DNA of 64,000 nucleotides from Bacteroidetes bacterium HGW-Bacteroidetes-7 (GCA_002842465.1 PHDA01000005.1:1-64000), one strand, 5' to 3'; shown: positions 1 through 9,849, counted from the stretch's first letter. The notes: generated from the sequence alone by a model not told the origin. Program-made: numbers and translations.

Positions 1-1
1 G

Positions 2-1093
2 ATAAAAGAGTTTTCTCATGAGCTATATAAAAACAGATATTCTACAGAAGGGGCGGCAACTGCTTCGCTGGTAGATCAATGGATTACAGAGCTGATAGTA
101 AAAGAGAAATCTACTTCGGAGTTGAAAGTGATGGAGGCTGTAAGGAAAAGTCTGGAGGATCAATATATCTATTTTGCTCCTATAGGATCAATATTAAAGA
201 GAATGGAGAGGGAGATTGGGTTTACTGAGCAATCGTATTTATCTGTCCAACAAAGTCTTAATGCAGCTTTAATGAGGCAAAAGAATCTTCAGATGACCTC
301 TGCATCTCTTAAACCAATAAACCCACCCCTATTCCCTGTTGCTCCTATTCCAACAAAAAGAAAGGCCATTGTTTTGGCGACCTATTTTGGGACACTTTTA
401 CTGATTATTGGACTGTTTGTTCTTATTGAAATATTTGACAGAACCGTTAGAGATAAAACCAGGGCTGAGAGAATAATTAGAACACCGGTACTTGGAGCCT
501 TCCCTGTCAAAAAATTAATCAGACACAGAAGATACAACGAAGAGTGTAAGAGAATTGCAGTTAATTACCTGGCCAACTCGATTGTACCATATCTTAATCC
601 TAAGGAGAGGCCTGATATAATTAATTTTATAAGCACAGATGACAATACAGATAAGAGCGATTTAATAACATATTTGGAAAAATTCTGGACCGAGAGAGGG
701 CTTAGAATCAGAACAGTCACATGGCATGACGGGATTTTAAATGATAACAGAAACCATATTTTATCAAGCAACCTTTCTGATATGCTTGATTACGAAAATG
801 AGGATATTATTTTGGTTGAGCATCGTTCTCTCCGGTTCTCTGCAATACCTGTAGGTTTGTTGAGAGAGGCCTCTCTGAATTTACTGACCGTTAGGGCAGA
901 TAAAGTATGGCGAGATATTGACGCAATAGCATTTGAAAGACTTAAAGAACAGTGCATGAGCACACCATTAATGCTGTATCTTACAAGAACAAAAAGTGAA
1001 GTAGCCGAAAATTTCCTAGGTCTGCTGCCCCCAAATACCTGGACGAGAAAGATGATTTACAAACTCACGCAGTTTGGCCTTACCTCTAAGTAG
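2..1093 (+). CDS. Wzz/Wzc-like polysaccharide chain-length protein with degenerate kinase-like domain (5' partial)
   Basis: The frame is open from base 2 and the start lies upstream of the window, leaving 363 residues. The visible part has the end of the periplasmic coiled-coil region, a proline-rich stretch (PINPPLFPVAPIP) typical of GNVR/Wzz proteins, and a transmembrane segment at about visible residues 121-145. A cytoplasmic domain follows that lines up with the BY-kinase/MinD-like fold. Where a Walker A GEGKS/T is expected there is NTDKS, and the Walker B-like aspartates are replaced (IILVEHRS). No C-terminal tyrosine cluster is present. It probably acts in the inner membrane to regulate or couple polysaccharide polymerisation and export without phosphotransfer. 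A glycan operon follows at once, beginning with a GTG start 8 bp after this stop. Confidence 0.8.
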   Translation: MKEFSHELYKNRYSTEGAATASLVDQWITELIVKEKSTSELKVMEAVRKSLEDQYIYFAPIGSILKRMEREIGFTEQSYLSVQQSLNAALMRQKNLQMTSASLKPINPPLFPVAPIPTKRKAIVLATYFGTLLLIIGLFVLIEIFDRTVRDKTRAERIIRTPVLGAFPVKKLIRHRRYNEECKRIAVNYLANSIVPYLNPKERPDIINFISTDDNTDKSDLITYLEKFWTERGLRIRTVTWHDGILNDNRNHILSSNLSDMLDYENEDIILVEHRSLRFSAIPVGLLREASLNLLTVRADKVWRDIDAIAFERLKEQCMSTPLMLYLTRTKSEVAENFLGLLPPNTWTRKMIYKLTQFGLTSK

Positions 1094-1101
1094 TTTCAAT
1101 A

Positions 1102-2568
1102 GTGGATATCATTAACACAATACATGATAACCTCAATAAAACAATACTTTTTGCATTGTTGTTTTGTGCAAGTTTTCTGTCAGGGTTTGTAATATTAAGG
1201 GTTGGAATAATACCGGGATTACTTGTCTCCATGGCACCATTGTTAGTGGCGGGATTAATATTTTTGCTGAACAAACCACTCTGGGCATTTATCATCCTGT
1301 TTGTAATGAATTACTATGTTTCGGGATTATCCCGTTATATCCAGGGAGTCTCACCTGGCATAGTAATGGATATACTTCTTATAATGACAATTGCGGTACT
1401 GATTTTTCAGTCATTCAGGAAATCAAGCGAGTATAGTTTATCGAGAGTGGCTAATCCTGTTACTTTTTTGTCTCTCATATGGTTTATTTATTGCGCGTTA
1501 CAAATTTTTAACCCTATTTCTTCAAGCTCTTTAGCTTGGATAATGAATGTAAGGGGAATTGGTGTTTATTTCCTTCTTATCAGTATTGTTACCAGTTTAT
1601 TTCTGAGAAAATACAAGCATCTGAACACGATTATGATAATTTGGGCGATTCTTGCATTAACAGCTGTCACCAAGGCAGTACTTCAAAAAACGGTTGGTTT
1701 TGATTTTGCTGAGAATAGATGGCTGGCAGAAGGGGCTCGTTCAACTCATATTCTATATTCAGGTATAAGATATTTTTCATTCTTTACTGATGCGGGAAAC
1801 TTTGGATCAGGCATGGGCTTTACCTCAGTTGTTTTTTTGATTTTCGGGTTTAATATTAAAATGAGTAGTCGTAAAATTCTATACATCATTACAGGTTTGG
1901 CTTGTTTATATGGGATGATTATATCTGGCACAAGAGGGTCGCTGGTTATTCCTTTCATTGGGATATTGTACTACGCATTTATTTCAAAAAATTTCAAAGC
2001 AATCGTATCGTCAATAATATTAGTTGTATTTCTCATTGGTTTTTTAAAATTCACCTATATAGGACATAGTAATCAATATATCAGAAGGATGCGTTCAATA
2101 TTCAATGAACAGGATGCTTCCTTTAGAGGCAGGATTGATAATCAGAAGCTAGTTAAGGAGTTAATGAGAGATAAGCCTTTTGGTGTAGGTATAGGAATGA
2201 TGAGAAGTAAGGCTATAGCATATAGACCCCATCCTGTCCTATCAGCAATTCCACATGACTCCTGGTATATTTTAATATGGGCTGAGCTTGGTATAGTGGG
2301 ACTTGTATTGTATCTTTTTATACTATTTTATATATTGATGCATGGATCGTATTTGGTCTTGTTTAAGCTTAAAAACCGAGAGTTAAGAGGTGTCGTCTCT
2401 TCAATATTATGCGGTTTGTTTGGATTGTATGCCGCTGCATACAGCCTTGAAATCTTTGGCCAATTTCCAAATGCTTATATAATTTTTATATGTATGACTG
2501 TTGTATTTCTAAGCCCGATATATGACAAAGAGTTAAATGATCGGGCAGGCGATTTGCAAAAAACATGA
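1102..2568 (+). CDS. O-antigen ligase/polymerase (Wzy-like) membrane protein
   Basis: A 488-residue protein with about ten to twelve hydrophobic segments and a large loop in the C-terminal half (around residues 330-400). This is the layout of the Wzy_C / O-antigen ligase superfamily, which polymerises lipid-linked repeat units or transfers them to an acceptor at the periplasmic face of the inner membrane. Motifs such as SGTRGSLVIPF and PHDSWYILIWAELG fit the family, the second resembling its conserved loop histidine region. Start is GTG at 1102, 8 bp after the chain-length gene. Its stop overlaps the next ATG by 4 bp (ATGA), which indicates translational coupling. Polymerase and ligase cannot be told apart from sequence alone. 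Confidence 0.8.
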   Translation: MDIINTIHDNLNKTILFALLFCASFLSGFVILRVGIIPGLLVSMAPLLVAGLIFLLNKPLWAFIILFVMNYYVSGLSRYIQGVSPGIVMDILLIMTIAVLIFQSFRKSSEYSLSRVANPVTFLSLIWFIYCALQIFNPISSSSLAWIMNVRGIGVYFLLISIVTSLFLRKYKHLNTIMIIWAILALTAVTKAVLQKTVGFDFAENRWLAEGARSTHILYSGIRYFSFFTDAGNFGSGMGFTSVVFLIFGFNIKMSSRKILYIITGLACLYGMIISGTRGSLVIPFIGILYYAFISKNFKAIVSSIILVVFLIGFLKFTYIGHSNQYIRRMRSIFNEQDASFRGRIDNQKLVKELMRDKPFGVGIGMMRSKAIAYRPHPVLSAIPHDSWYILIWAELGIVGLVLYLFILFYILMHGSYLVLFKLKNRELRGVVSSILCGLFGLYAAAYSLEIFGQFPNAYIIFICMTVVFLSPIYDKELNDRAGDLQKT

Positions 2569-3449
2569 TCAAGATACCGGACATATCTTTCATTATAGTT
2601 AATTTCAATGGAATAATCCATACAAGAGAGCTGTTGTTATCCATTTGTAAAGAAATCTCCGGGTTAACTTATGAGGTGATTGTAGTTGACAATGGTTCAT
2701 CTGGTAACGACTACGATTTATTAGTAAAGGAATTTCCCAATTTTATCCACATAAGAAGTGATATTAACCTTGGATTTGCGGGTGGGAATAACATTGGCAT
2801 AAAATCATCTGCAGGAAGATACTTAATGCTAATTAACAACGACACTTTAATTCCAGATAGATCTTTACCAGATCTGGTAAAATTTATGGATGACAACCCA
2901 AAGGTTGGTGCGGCATCTCCAAAAATTCTTTACCTGAGCCCGCCGAATACAATACAGTTCGCCGGATTTACCGAGCTAAGTAAATATACTTTACGAAATC
3001 ATGGACTTGGTTACAATGAACCAGACTCAGGACAGCATAACACCCCTCTAAAGACAGCTTTTATACATGGAGCAGCGGTAATCATAAGAAGAGAGGTAAT
3101 TGAAGAGTGTGGATTAATGCCAGAAGAGTATTTCCTCTATTACGAGGAGATAGATTGGAGCTACAGGATTAGAGAAAAGGGGTACGAGCTCTGGTATTTT
3201 CCCGGAACTAAAATAATTCACAAAGAGAGTCAAAGCATCGGGAAAAACTCTTGTATTAAGGTATTCTATATGACTCGTAACAGATTGCTGCTGGCCAAAA
3301 GAAACAGAAAAGGTTTTGTGCGGACAGTAGCTATTCTCTATCAGCTCTTTGTAGCTATTCCAATAAATATATTAAGCCAAATGATAAATCTAAGGTTTGA
3401 TTTGATTAAATTCACATTGAAAGGAGCTGTTGATTTTTTTAAAACATAG
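2565..3449 (+). CDS. GT2 family glycosyltransferase (rhamnosyltransferase-like)
   Basis: A 294-residue GT-A fold enzyme. The N-terminus has the classic GT2 opening ISFIIVNFNG and VIVVDNGSSGN, then NLGFAGGNNIG and the DXD-equivalent NNDT (about residue 93). The acceptor-side YYEEIDW carries the likely catalytic acid, followed by SYRIREKG. The pattern resembles WbbL/RfbF-type rhamnosyltransferases that add a sugar to a lipid-linked intermediate at the cytoplasmic membrane face. The start overlaps the polymerase stop by 4 bp. The donor sugar cannot be assigned. Confidence 0.85.
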   Translation: MIKIPDISFIIVNFNGIIHTRELLLSICKEISGLTYEVIVVDNGSSGNDYDLLVKEFPNFIHIRSDINLGFAGGNNIGIKSSAGRYLMLINNDTLIPDRSLPDLVKFMDDNPKVGAASPKILYLSPPNTIQFAGFTELSKYTLRNHGLGYNEPDSGQHNTPLKTAFIHGAAVIIRREVIEECGLMPEEYFLYYEEIDWSYRIREKGYELWYFPGTKIIHKESQSIGKNSCIKVFYMTRNRLLLAKRNRKGFVRTVAILYQLFVAIPINILSQMINLRFDLIKFTLKGAVDFFKT

Positions 3450-3453
3450 ATTA

Positions 3454-4614
3454 ATGGAAAAATTTCTATATATAATTGATTATATTCTGTTTGGGATTCT
3501 TGGAATATCAGTTGGGTATCTATTTATATTCTCTTTCTTTTCATTTATTATAAAGCAGAAAAGGTATAACGTAGCAATCAAAAAGGGCAAATGCCTTGTT
3601 TTGGTTCCGGCATACAGAGAAGATGCTGTTATAATGGACACTGTAAACTCTCTTATGGAACAATCTTACCCTGCTGATTTATATGAAGTTGTTGTAATTT
3701 CAGATCAAATGGAAGATGAAACCAATCAATTACTCTTCAAACAGAGGGTGAATTTGATGACAATCAATCCGTTCAAAAGTTCAAAAGCTTACGCATTGAA
3801 TTTCGCCATCAATAATCTGAATAAATTTGATTTTGATTTTGTGATTATTCTTGATGCCGACAATATTGTAGAGAAAGATTTCATCTCTGATATCAATGAT
3901 GCATTTCAATTTGGAATTATTGCAATACAGGCACATAGGGTTGCTAAAGAGCCTAAGAATGATATTGCTGTTTTAGATGCTTTTAGTGAAGAGATAAACA
4001 ATTCAATTTTCAGATTGGGACACGTCAATATCGGATTATCATCTGCCTTAGTAGGATCAGGAATGGCCTTCAGTTATGACTGGTTTGTCAAGAATGTTCA
4101 TAAACTTACAACTTCCTGGGAGGATAAAGAGCTTGAATTATTGCTGTTTAAGGAGGGAATCTTTATTGAATATCTCAGCTATGTCTATGTTTTTGATCAG
4201 AAAACTGAGAAACAAAAAGCATTTTATAATCAGAGGAGAAGGTGGCTTGCATCACAGTTTAATTCGTTAAGCTCGGGGGTCAAGGATTTAGGTTTTGCGG
4301 TCAAAAACCTAAGATTAGATTATTTAGATAAACTGTTTCAGTGGCTATTATTACCAAGAGTAATTCTAATAGGTCTTATATCAGTTATTACAGTAGCAAT
4401 AACGATTTTAAACATAGATATGTCTGTTAAATGGTGGGTTTTATTGTTTATACTGTTTCTTACTTTTGCAGCAGCAATTCCAGACAACATGATTGTTATA
4501 AGGAATATAAAATCGTTGATTAAACTCCCGATTTTGTTTATCTTGATGTTTCTAAATTTTTTCAGATTGAAGGGGGCTGGCAAAACATTTATTCACACTA
4601 CTAAAGGAGGGTGA
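3454..4614 (+). CDS. Membrane GT2 glycosyltransferase, processive-type motifs
   Basis: I chose ATG 3454 (MEKFLYII) over the in-frame TTG at 3430, which lies inside the preceding gene; the protein is then 386 residues. An N-terminal transmembrane helix precedes a GT2 domain with VLVPAYREDAVI, the metal-binding DAD in IILDADN, the ED pair in SWEDKELE and a Q/RxxRW-type motif (NQRRRWLA). Three to four C-terminal membrane helices follow. This arrangement is that of membrane GT2 enzymes related to PgaC/cellulose-synthase-like transferases. It overlaps the previous gene slightly (to avoid a gap) and is followed 1 bp later by the next transferase, consistent with one operon. Confidence 0.82.
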   Translation: MEKFLYIIDYILFGILGISVGYLFIFSFFSFIIKQKRYNVAIKKGKCLVLVPAYREDAVIMDTVNSLMEQSYPADLYEVVVISDQMEDETNQLLFKQRVNLMTINPFKSSKAYALNFAINNLNKFDFDFVIILDADNIVEKDFISDINDAFQFGIIAIQAHRVAKEPKNDIAVLDAFSEEINNSIFRLGHVNIGLSSALVGSGMAFSYDWFVKNVHKLTTSWEDKELELLLFKEGIFIEYLSYVYVFDQKTEKQKAFYNQRRRWLASQFNSLSSGVKDLGFAVKNLRLDYLDKLFQWLLLPRVILIGLISVITVAITILNIDMSVKWWVLLFILFLTFAAAIPDNMIVIRNIKSLIKLPILFILMFLNFFRLKGAGKTFIHTTKGG

Positions 4615-4615
4615 T

Positions 4616-5749
4616 ATGAAAATTGCAATTGAGGCACAGAGAATTTTCAGAAAAAAGAAGCACGGGATGGATTTTGTTGCTCTTGAATCTGTTCGTGAGC
4701 TGCAAAAGCTTGATAAAGAAAATGAATACTTCATTATAGTATCTCCAGGAGACGACGAAAGTGTATTGCAGGAGACAGACAACTTTCACATAGTAAAATT
4801 AAAGGCACCACTTTATCCTGTATGGGAACAGGTAGCTCTTTTACATACCGTAAATAAGATAAAACCAGACATCCTGCACTGCACCTCAAACACTGCCCCT
4901 GTCTTTTGCAGTACTCCTCTTGTACTGACTCTACATGACATTATTTTTCTTGAAAAGAGAGCAAAATCTAACGCCTCTTTATACCAAACCATGGGTTGGT
5001 ATTACCGAAAATTTGTAGTTCCGGCAATAATACCTAAATGCAAAAAAATTATTACTGTATCTAATTATGAAGCAGGAGTAATAAAAAAGAGATTAAACCT
5101 TGGTGATGATAAAGTAATTCCTGTTTATAACGGGTTTGGGGAACATTTTAAAAGAGTAGATGATTTCAAAAAGATTACCTCTGCATATATTAACCATGAA
5201 AGCTATCTCTTTTTTTTAGGTAACACTGATCCTAAGAAAAACACTGAAAATGTTTTTAAAGCATACAGTATCTATCTTGATAAATCTAATGTGAAGCTGC
5301 CGCTTTTAGTTGCAGATCTTGATAATGACTACATAAACAAAATTCTGGCAAAAGAGGGTATTTCACACATCAAAGATTTCATTCATGCACCGGGGTATAT
5401 ACCCAATAACCATCTGCCGGCAATTTATTCAGGTGCTTTTGCATTCCTTTACCCATCCCTAAGAGAGAGTTTTGGCATACCTATTCTTGAGTCAATGGCA
5501 TGTGAAACACCGGTTATAACATCAAATGTATCTGCAATGCCCGAAATTGCATCAGATGCGGCAATTCTTGTGTCACCGGAAAATCCTCATGAAATTGCCA
5601 ATGCAATAATGGCGTTGGAAGACAAGGAGTTGTACAAAACAATGGTTGCCAAAGGAAAAGAGAGAATAAAAATATTCTCATGGAAAAACTGTGCACAGAG
5701 TCTGCTGGATATTTATAAAACTATTTACAATGAGCAGTATAAAAGATAA
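4616..5749 (+). CDS. GT4 family glycosyltransferase
   Basis: A 377-residue GT-B enzyme. The C-terminal half has the EX7E signature in ESFGIPILESMACETP, with the nucleotide-sugar site around FLGNTDPKKNTEN. The N-terminal Rossmann half contains LVLTLHDIIFLEKRA and the ITVSNYEAGVI linker strand, as in mannosyltransferases of the WbdA/WcaI type. An unusually good ribosome binding site for this genome (AAAGGAGGGTGAT) sits directly upstream of ATG 4616. The last 20 bases overlap the acyltransferase gene. Likely role: addition of one sugar to the repeat unit in the cytoplasm. Confidence 0.85.
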   Translation: MKIAIEAQRIFRKKKHGMDFVALESVRELQKLDKENEYFIIVSPGDDESVLQETDNFHIVKLKAPLYPVWEQVALLHTVNKIKPDILHCTSNTAPVFCSTPLVLTLHDIIFLEKRAKSNASLYQTMGWYYRKFVVPAIIPKCKKIITVSNYEAGVIKKRLNLGDDKVIPVYNGFGEHFKRVDDFKKITSAYINHESYLFFLGNTDPKKNTENVFKAYSIYLDKSNVKLPLLVADLDNDYINKILAKEGISHIKDFIHAPGYIPNNHLPAIYSGAFAFLYPSLRESFGIPILESMACETPVITSNVSAMPEIASDAAILVSPENPHEIANAIMALEDKELYKTMVAKGKERIKIFSWKNCAQSLLDIYKTIYNEQYKR

Positions 5750-6350
5750 AGTCAAATCGAATCCCAAGCTTAAAGAGCTAATATTGAACTTTATGGTTCA
5801 TCCGGTTAAGACCAGACCCAGACTATGGCTGAGACTTTTTAGAAGGTTTTATACTACCAGAGGCCGAGGATCTGTAATCTACAGAAGCGTCAGAAAGGAT
5901 ATCGTTCCATTTAACAGGTTCTCCCTTGGAGAGAGGTCGGTTATTGAGGATTTCTCTATAGTGAATAACATGGTTGGAGATGTAATTATAGGCAAGGAGT
6001 CAAGGACAGGTTTGGGAAACGTAATAATCGGTCCGGTATCAATCGGAGATAATGTTATACTTGCTCAGGGCGTTGTGCTGTCCGGCCTTGACCATAACTA
6101 CAAGGAATGCAACATAAGCATAAGTAAACAAGGAGTATCAACATCATTAATTAATATTGAAGATGATGTTTGGATTGGAGCCAATGCTGTGATAACAAAA
6201 GGGGTTCAAATTGGCAAGCACAGTATTGTTGCCGCTTGCTCTCTTGTTAATAAAAATGTCCCGCCATATAGCATTGTTGCCGGGAATCCTGCAAAAGTAA
6301 TTAAGCAATACAACCATTCAAACGGCCAGTGGGAGAGTCAAAAACAATAA
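5730..6350 (+). CDS. Hexapeptide-repeat (left-handed beta-helix) acyltransferase
   Basis: Start taken at ATG 5730 (MSSIKDKVKSN), giving 206 residues. A longer frame begins at 5691 but runs deeper into the upstream gene. The centre and C-terminus show isoleucine-patch hexapeptide repeats (VIIGKESRTG, VIIGPVSIGDNVIL, VWIGANAVI) and the family ending IVAGNPAKVIKQY. The histidine in GLDHNYKE is the likely catalytic base of O-acetyl/acyltransferases of the NodL/WcaF/LacA group. It probably acetylates a sugar of the exported glycan. It is embedded between a transferase and the flippase. Confidence 0.85.
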   Translation: MSSIKDKVKSNPKLKELILNFMVHPVKTRPRLWLRLFRRFYTTRGRGSVIYRSVRKDIVPFNRFSLGERSVIEDFSIVNNMVGDVIIGKESRTGLGNVIIGPVSIGDNVILAQGVVLSGLDHNYKECNISISKQGVSTSLINIEDDVWIGANAVITKGVQIGKHSIVAACSLVNKNVPPYSIVAGNPAKVIKQYNHSNGQWESQKQ

Positions 6351-6358
6351 CCAAATAG

Positions 6359-7843
6359 GTGGAGGCTAATACTGCATATACAAAGGTTTTTAAAGCTACA
6401 TCTCTTTTTGGAGGAGTGCAGGTTATTCAGGTTATTTTAAACCTGTTACGAGGTAAGGTTATAGCCTTACTTCTAGGTGCTTCCGGTATGGGTATTAACA
6501 GCCTGTTTGTCTCATCAGTAACCATAATTAGTAATGTAACAGGATTAGGGTTAAACTTTAGTTCGGTGAGGGATATTTCACAAGCTGTCGAGAGCGGTAA
6601 CAAAGAGAAAATTTCCAGAATTATTCACGTATTCTCGCGATGGCTGAATGTTACTGCCTTGCTGGGCATGATTGCTGTTTTGCTCTTTTCTCCTATTCTG
6701 AGTAGCACCACTTTTGGAAGCAACAAATATACTGTCGCCTTCTTGTTCCTCTCGCTGATGGTCCTTTTTAATACTCTTTCAACAGGTAATGGATCAATGC
6801 TGCGAGGAGCAAGAGACAATAAAGGTTATGCAAAGTTGACTCTGACAGGGTCTGCTGTATCTCTTTTAATATCGGTACCCCTTTACTACTTTTTTGGAAT
6901 TGAAGCTATTGTTCCCGCTTTGATACTTTCGGCCTTTGTCACCTATTTGTTCAGTCTGTATTACACCTCAAAGATTAGAAAATCTGATGTAAAGATGTCA
7001 TTAAGACAATCTCTCTTCGAAGGAGGAGATATGGTAAAACTTGGAGTTGCAATGATGGCTACAACTGCAATAACCTCTCTGGTTCACTATCTTTTAAATA
7101 TTTTTATCAGCAGTAAAGGATCGGTTGCCGATCTTGGTTTTTATCAGGCAGCAATGAATATAACAAATCAGTCAATAGGACTTATTTTTACTGCCATCAT
7201 TATTGACTACCAACCTCGTCTTGCAGCTGTGAGTGACGATAACTCAAAGGTAAGGGAGATGGTTAACCATCAGGCAGAAATTACTCTCCTGATTGCTGCT
7301 CCTATTCTGATTCTTCTTATAATAGCATCTCCGTTAATGATACGAGTGCTTTTATCAGAGGAATTTCTTCACATTTCAGGCCTTATACGGGTGCTGGCTT
7401 TCGGTATGATTTTTAAGGCAGCATCGTACTCAATTGGTGCAATTTCTTACGCAAAAGGGGATAAAAAGGTCTTTTTCCTTATGGAAGGAGGCTATACGAA
7501 CCTAAGTTTTCTTATTTTTTGTGCGGGAGGTTATTATTTGGGAGGTTTAACAGGTTTGGGGTATGCTTTTATTCTCATGCAGGCTGTATATCTGATACTA
7601 ATTAATATTGTGAATAATATTCTGTATGAATATAGACCCAGTAAAATCCTTTTTAGGTTATTCTTTTCGCAATTATTACTGATTACGATTGTCTTTGTCT
7701 CTCACCTTACCTCAGGAAGTGTTTACATGTATTTAATCTCTATCCCAGTTTTATTAATATCATTAATTCTTTCATTCAGATATCTTGATTCTTTCATCGG
7801 AATTAAGCAATATATTCCAAAATTTTTCAGAAAAGAGGTTTAA
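6359..7843 (+). CDS. Wzx-type oligosaccharide flippase
   Basis: A 494-residue polytopic protein with about twelve to fourteen hydrophobic helices. The N-terminus (SLFGGVQVIQVILNLLRGK, then LGASGMGINSLF) is the O-antigen translocase pattern of the MOP superfamily, which moves undecaprenyl-linked repeat units across the inner membrane. GTG 6359 is the first start in frame and the gap to the acyltransferase is only 8 bp. Together with the Wzy-like and Wzz-like genes upstream it makes a Wzx/Wzy-dependent assembly route likely. The motif pattern resembles WzxE-like flippases of Bacteroidota. Confidence 0.85.
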   Translation: MEANTAYTKVFKATSLFGGVQVIQVILNLLRGKVIALLLGASGMGINSLFVSSVTIISNVTGLGLNFSSVRDISQAVESGNKEKISRIIHVFSRWLNVTALLGMIAVLLFSPILSSTTFGSNKYTVAFLFLSLMVLFNTLSTGNGSMLRGARDNKGYAKLTLTGSAVSLLISVPLYYFFGIEAIVPALILSAFVTYLFSLYYTSKIRKSDVKMSLRQSLFEGGDMVKLGVAMMATTAITSLVHYLLNIFISSKGSVADLGFYQAAMNITNQSIGLIFTAIIIDYQPRLAAVSDDNSKVREMVNHQAEITLLIAAPILILLIIASPLMIRVLLSEEFLHISGLIRVLAFGMIFKAASYSIGAISYAKGDKKVFFLMEGGYTNLSFLIFCAGGYYLGGLTGLGYAFILMQAVYLILINIVNNILYEYRPSKILFRLFFSQLLLITIVFVSHLTSGSVYMYLISIPVLLISLILSFRYLDSFIGIKQYIPKFFRKEV

Positions 7844-7861
7844 AAATTAATTTAAGAAACT

Positions 7862-8719
7862 ATGAAATGGTATAAGAAATATCTGACGGTCTTTGAAAAG
7901 CCATTCGACTCTGTATCTAAGGATACTGTTAATGAAATAAAAACGAAGCTCAGCCTACTGCAAAGCGAAGCCCCGGTTGCATCCGTTGTTGTAATTGCTT
8001 ATAACGAAGAGAGAAGACTTCTAAGTTGTCTTTGGTCTCTAAGTGAGTCAAAATGTAAATACCCAATCGAAATTATCGGAGTTGATAATAATTCATCTGA
8101 CAAAACCCGAGAGATTTTTAAAACTCTTGGAATCAGGCACTTTGTTGAAACCCAAAAGAGTTGTGGTTATGCACGAAACAGAGGTCTCCAGGAGGCAAAA
8201 GGAAAGTACTACATATGTATTGATTCCGATACAATGTATCCTACAAGGTATGTAGAATCTATGATTGAAGAGTTAAATAAAGAGGGGGTTGTTGCTGTAA
8301 GCGCAACATGGAGTTATGTGCCAAGCAAAAAATACCCAAGGTATATTATGTACTTCTACGAACTGTTAAGGGATATCAACCTTTGGCTTCTTTCATTTAA
8401 AAGCCCGGAAAGAAGTGTCAGAGGTTTGGTCTTCGCCTACAAAACGGAACTTGGAAGAAAAGTAGGCTACAGGGTACAGATAATAAGAGGCGAAGATGGA
8501 TCTATGGCTTATGGACTCAGGGATTACGGTAAAATAAATTTTATTAGAAAATCAAGAGTAAAAGCGGTTACTGCCACAAACACGCTTGAGTCCGATGGTC
8601 CACTATTCAGGGCTTTTGCTAAAAGAGTTTTTTCTTCCATTACAGGAATTCGAAGATACTTTAAGAAAGCTTCGGGAGAGGTTGTTGACCATCCATCAAA
8701 TTTGATTGATAATAAATGA
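7862..8719 (+). CDS. GT2 family glycosyltransferase
   Basis: A 285-residue soluble GT-A enzyme. Visible motifs are SVVVIAYNEERRLL at the nucleotide site, GVDNNSSDKTREI, the basic GYARNRGL helix, the metal-binding DSD in YICIDSDTMYP, and RGEDGSMAYGL as the acceptor-side ED region. There are no convincing membrane helices. ATG 8716 of the next gene overlaps its TGA stop by 4 bases. It is one of several sugar transferases of the locus and its sugar specificity is not readable. Confidence 0.82.
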   Translation: MKWYKKYLTVFEKPFDSVSKDTVNEIKTKLSLLQSEAPVASVVVIAYNEERRLLSCLWSLSESKCKYPIEIIGVDNNSSDKTREIFKTLGIRHFVETQKSCGYARNRGLQEAKGKYYICIDSDTMYPTRYVESMIEELNKEGVVAVSATWSYVPSKKYPRYIMYFYELLRDINLWLLSFKSPERSVRGLVFAYKTELGRKVGYRVQIIRGEDGSMAYGLRDYGKINFIRKSRVKAVTATNTLESDGPLFRAFAKRVFSSITGIRRYFKKASGEVVDHPSNLIDNK

Positions 8720-9849
8720 AAGCAATTTTTATACATTTTTATGGGTTCTCATCTCACAGTGGTATAAGTAAAAAGATACTCAGCCAGATCAAAGCCCTTC
8801 ATACCTGTAGTGTGGAGACAGAACTATGTTATATAGAAATTGATGACGAGGGTAGTCAAAAAAGAGTGTGCAACGGTAAAGTGATTGATGATTTTGGAAA
8901 GGGTTTTTCGGCAAAATATGCTAAATGGATTAAATTCAAAAACCTAACAGAATATATCTTAAATAACGGCTTTGATTTCTGCTATGTTAGGAGTTCCTAT
9001 AACTCTAATTTCCAGCTTATAAAAATGTTAGTTCAACTTAAAAAAGCTGGAGTTACAAATATTATGGAGATTCCGACTTACCCTTACGATAACGAAATTA
9101 AAGGAGTTGTAATTAAATATTTACCAATATTTCTGTTAGACAAAATATACAGAAACCGGCTGAATGGTGTAATTGACAGAATTGTAACATTTTCTGATTA
9201 TCCCGAAATTCTCGGTATAAAGACAATCAGAATCTCAAATGCTGTAGAATTTGATTTAATAAAAGTTAAGGAGTCAAATATCATCAGAAATAATATTTTA
9301 AATCTGATAGCTGTTGCAGAAATTCATTTCTGGCATGGTTTCGACAGAATAATCAGTGGGTTGGGCCGGTATTATAAAGATAAAAATAGAAAAATGGACA
9401 TAATCCTTCACCTTGTTGGAGAAGGTCCTTCAAATGACATGAAACATTTAAGGGCATTAGTGAGTGAGTTTAAACTGGAGGAGAGGGTGATATTTTATGG
9501 AAATCAACAAGGTTCTGTTTTAGATGATTTATTTGAGATTGCAAATTTTGGAATTGCCAGTCTTGGGCGTCACCGTTCGGGAGTGTCAAAAATTAAAACA
9601 CTAAAAAACCGGGAATATGCAGCCAGAGGTATTCCTTTTATCTATTCAGAGTTTGATGATGATTTTGACAATATGCCATATATTCTCAGAATGCCACAAG
9701 ATGATTCTCCAATAGATGTATATAGTATTCTGGATTTTTACAATAAAGTTGACAAGAATCCCATGAATATCAGAGAAAGTATAATAAATACACTTTCCTG
9801 GGAAATACAGATGAGAAAGGTTGTTGATGAAATTAAATTGATACGATGA
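8716..9849 (+). CDS. GT4-like glycosyltransferase
   Basis: A 377-residue GT-B-type protein, more divergent than its neighbours. The C-terminal domain contains AVAEIHFWHGFDRIISG, the glycine-rich LHLVGEGPSNDM and EERVIFYGNQQG, all typical GT4 landmarks. The EX7E region is altered to KNREYAARGIPFIYSE, which keeps the first glutamate of the pattern. The start overlaps the upstream stop by 4 bases and the stop overlaps the downstream start by 4 bases, so it sits in a tightly coupled run. The function is inferred from the fold and the neighbourhood. Confidence 0.72.
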   Translation: MKAIFIHFYGFSSHSGISKKILSQIKALHTCSVETELCYIEIDDEGSQKRVCNGKVIDDFGKGFSAKYAKWIKFKNLTEYILNNGFDFCYVRSSYNSNFQLIKMLVQLKKAGVTNIMEIPTYPYDNEIKGVVIKYLPIFLLDKIYRNRLNGVIDRIVTFSDYPEILGIKTIRISNAVEFDLIKVKESNIIRNNILNLIAVAEIHFWHGFDRIISGLGRYYKDKNRKMDIILHLVGEGPSNDMKHLRALVSEFKLEERVIFYGNQQGSVLDDLFEIANFGIASLGRHRSGVSKIKTLKNREYAARGIPFIYSEFDDDFDNMPYILRMPQDDSPIDVYSILDFYNKVDKNPMNIRESIINTLSWEIQMRKVVDEIKLIR

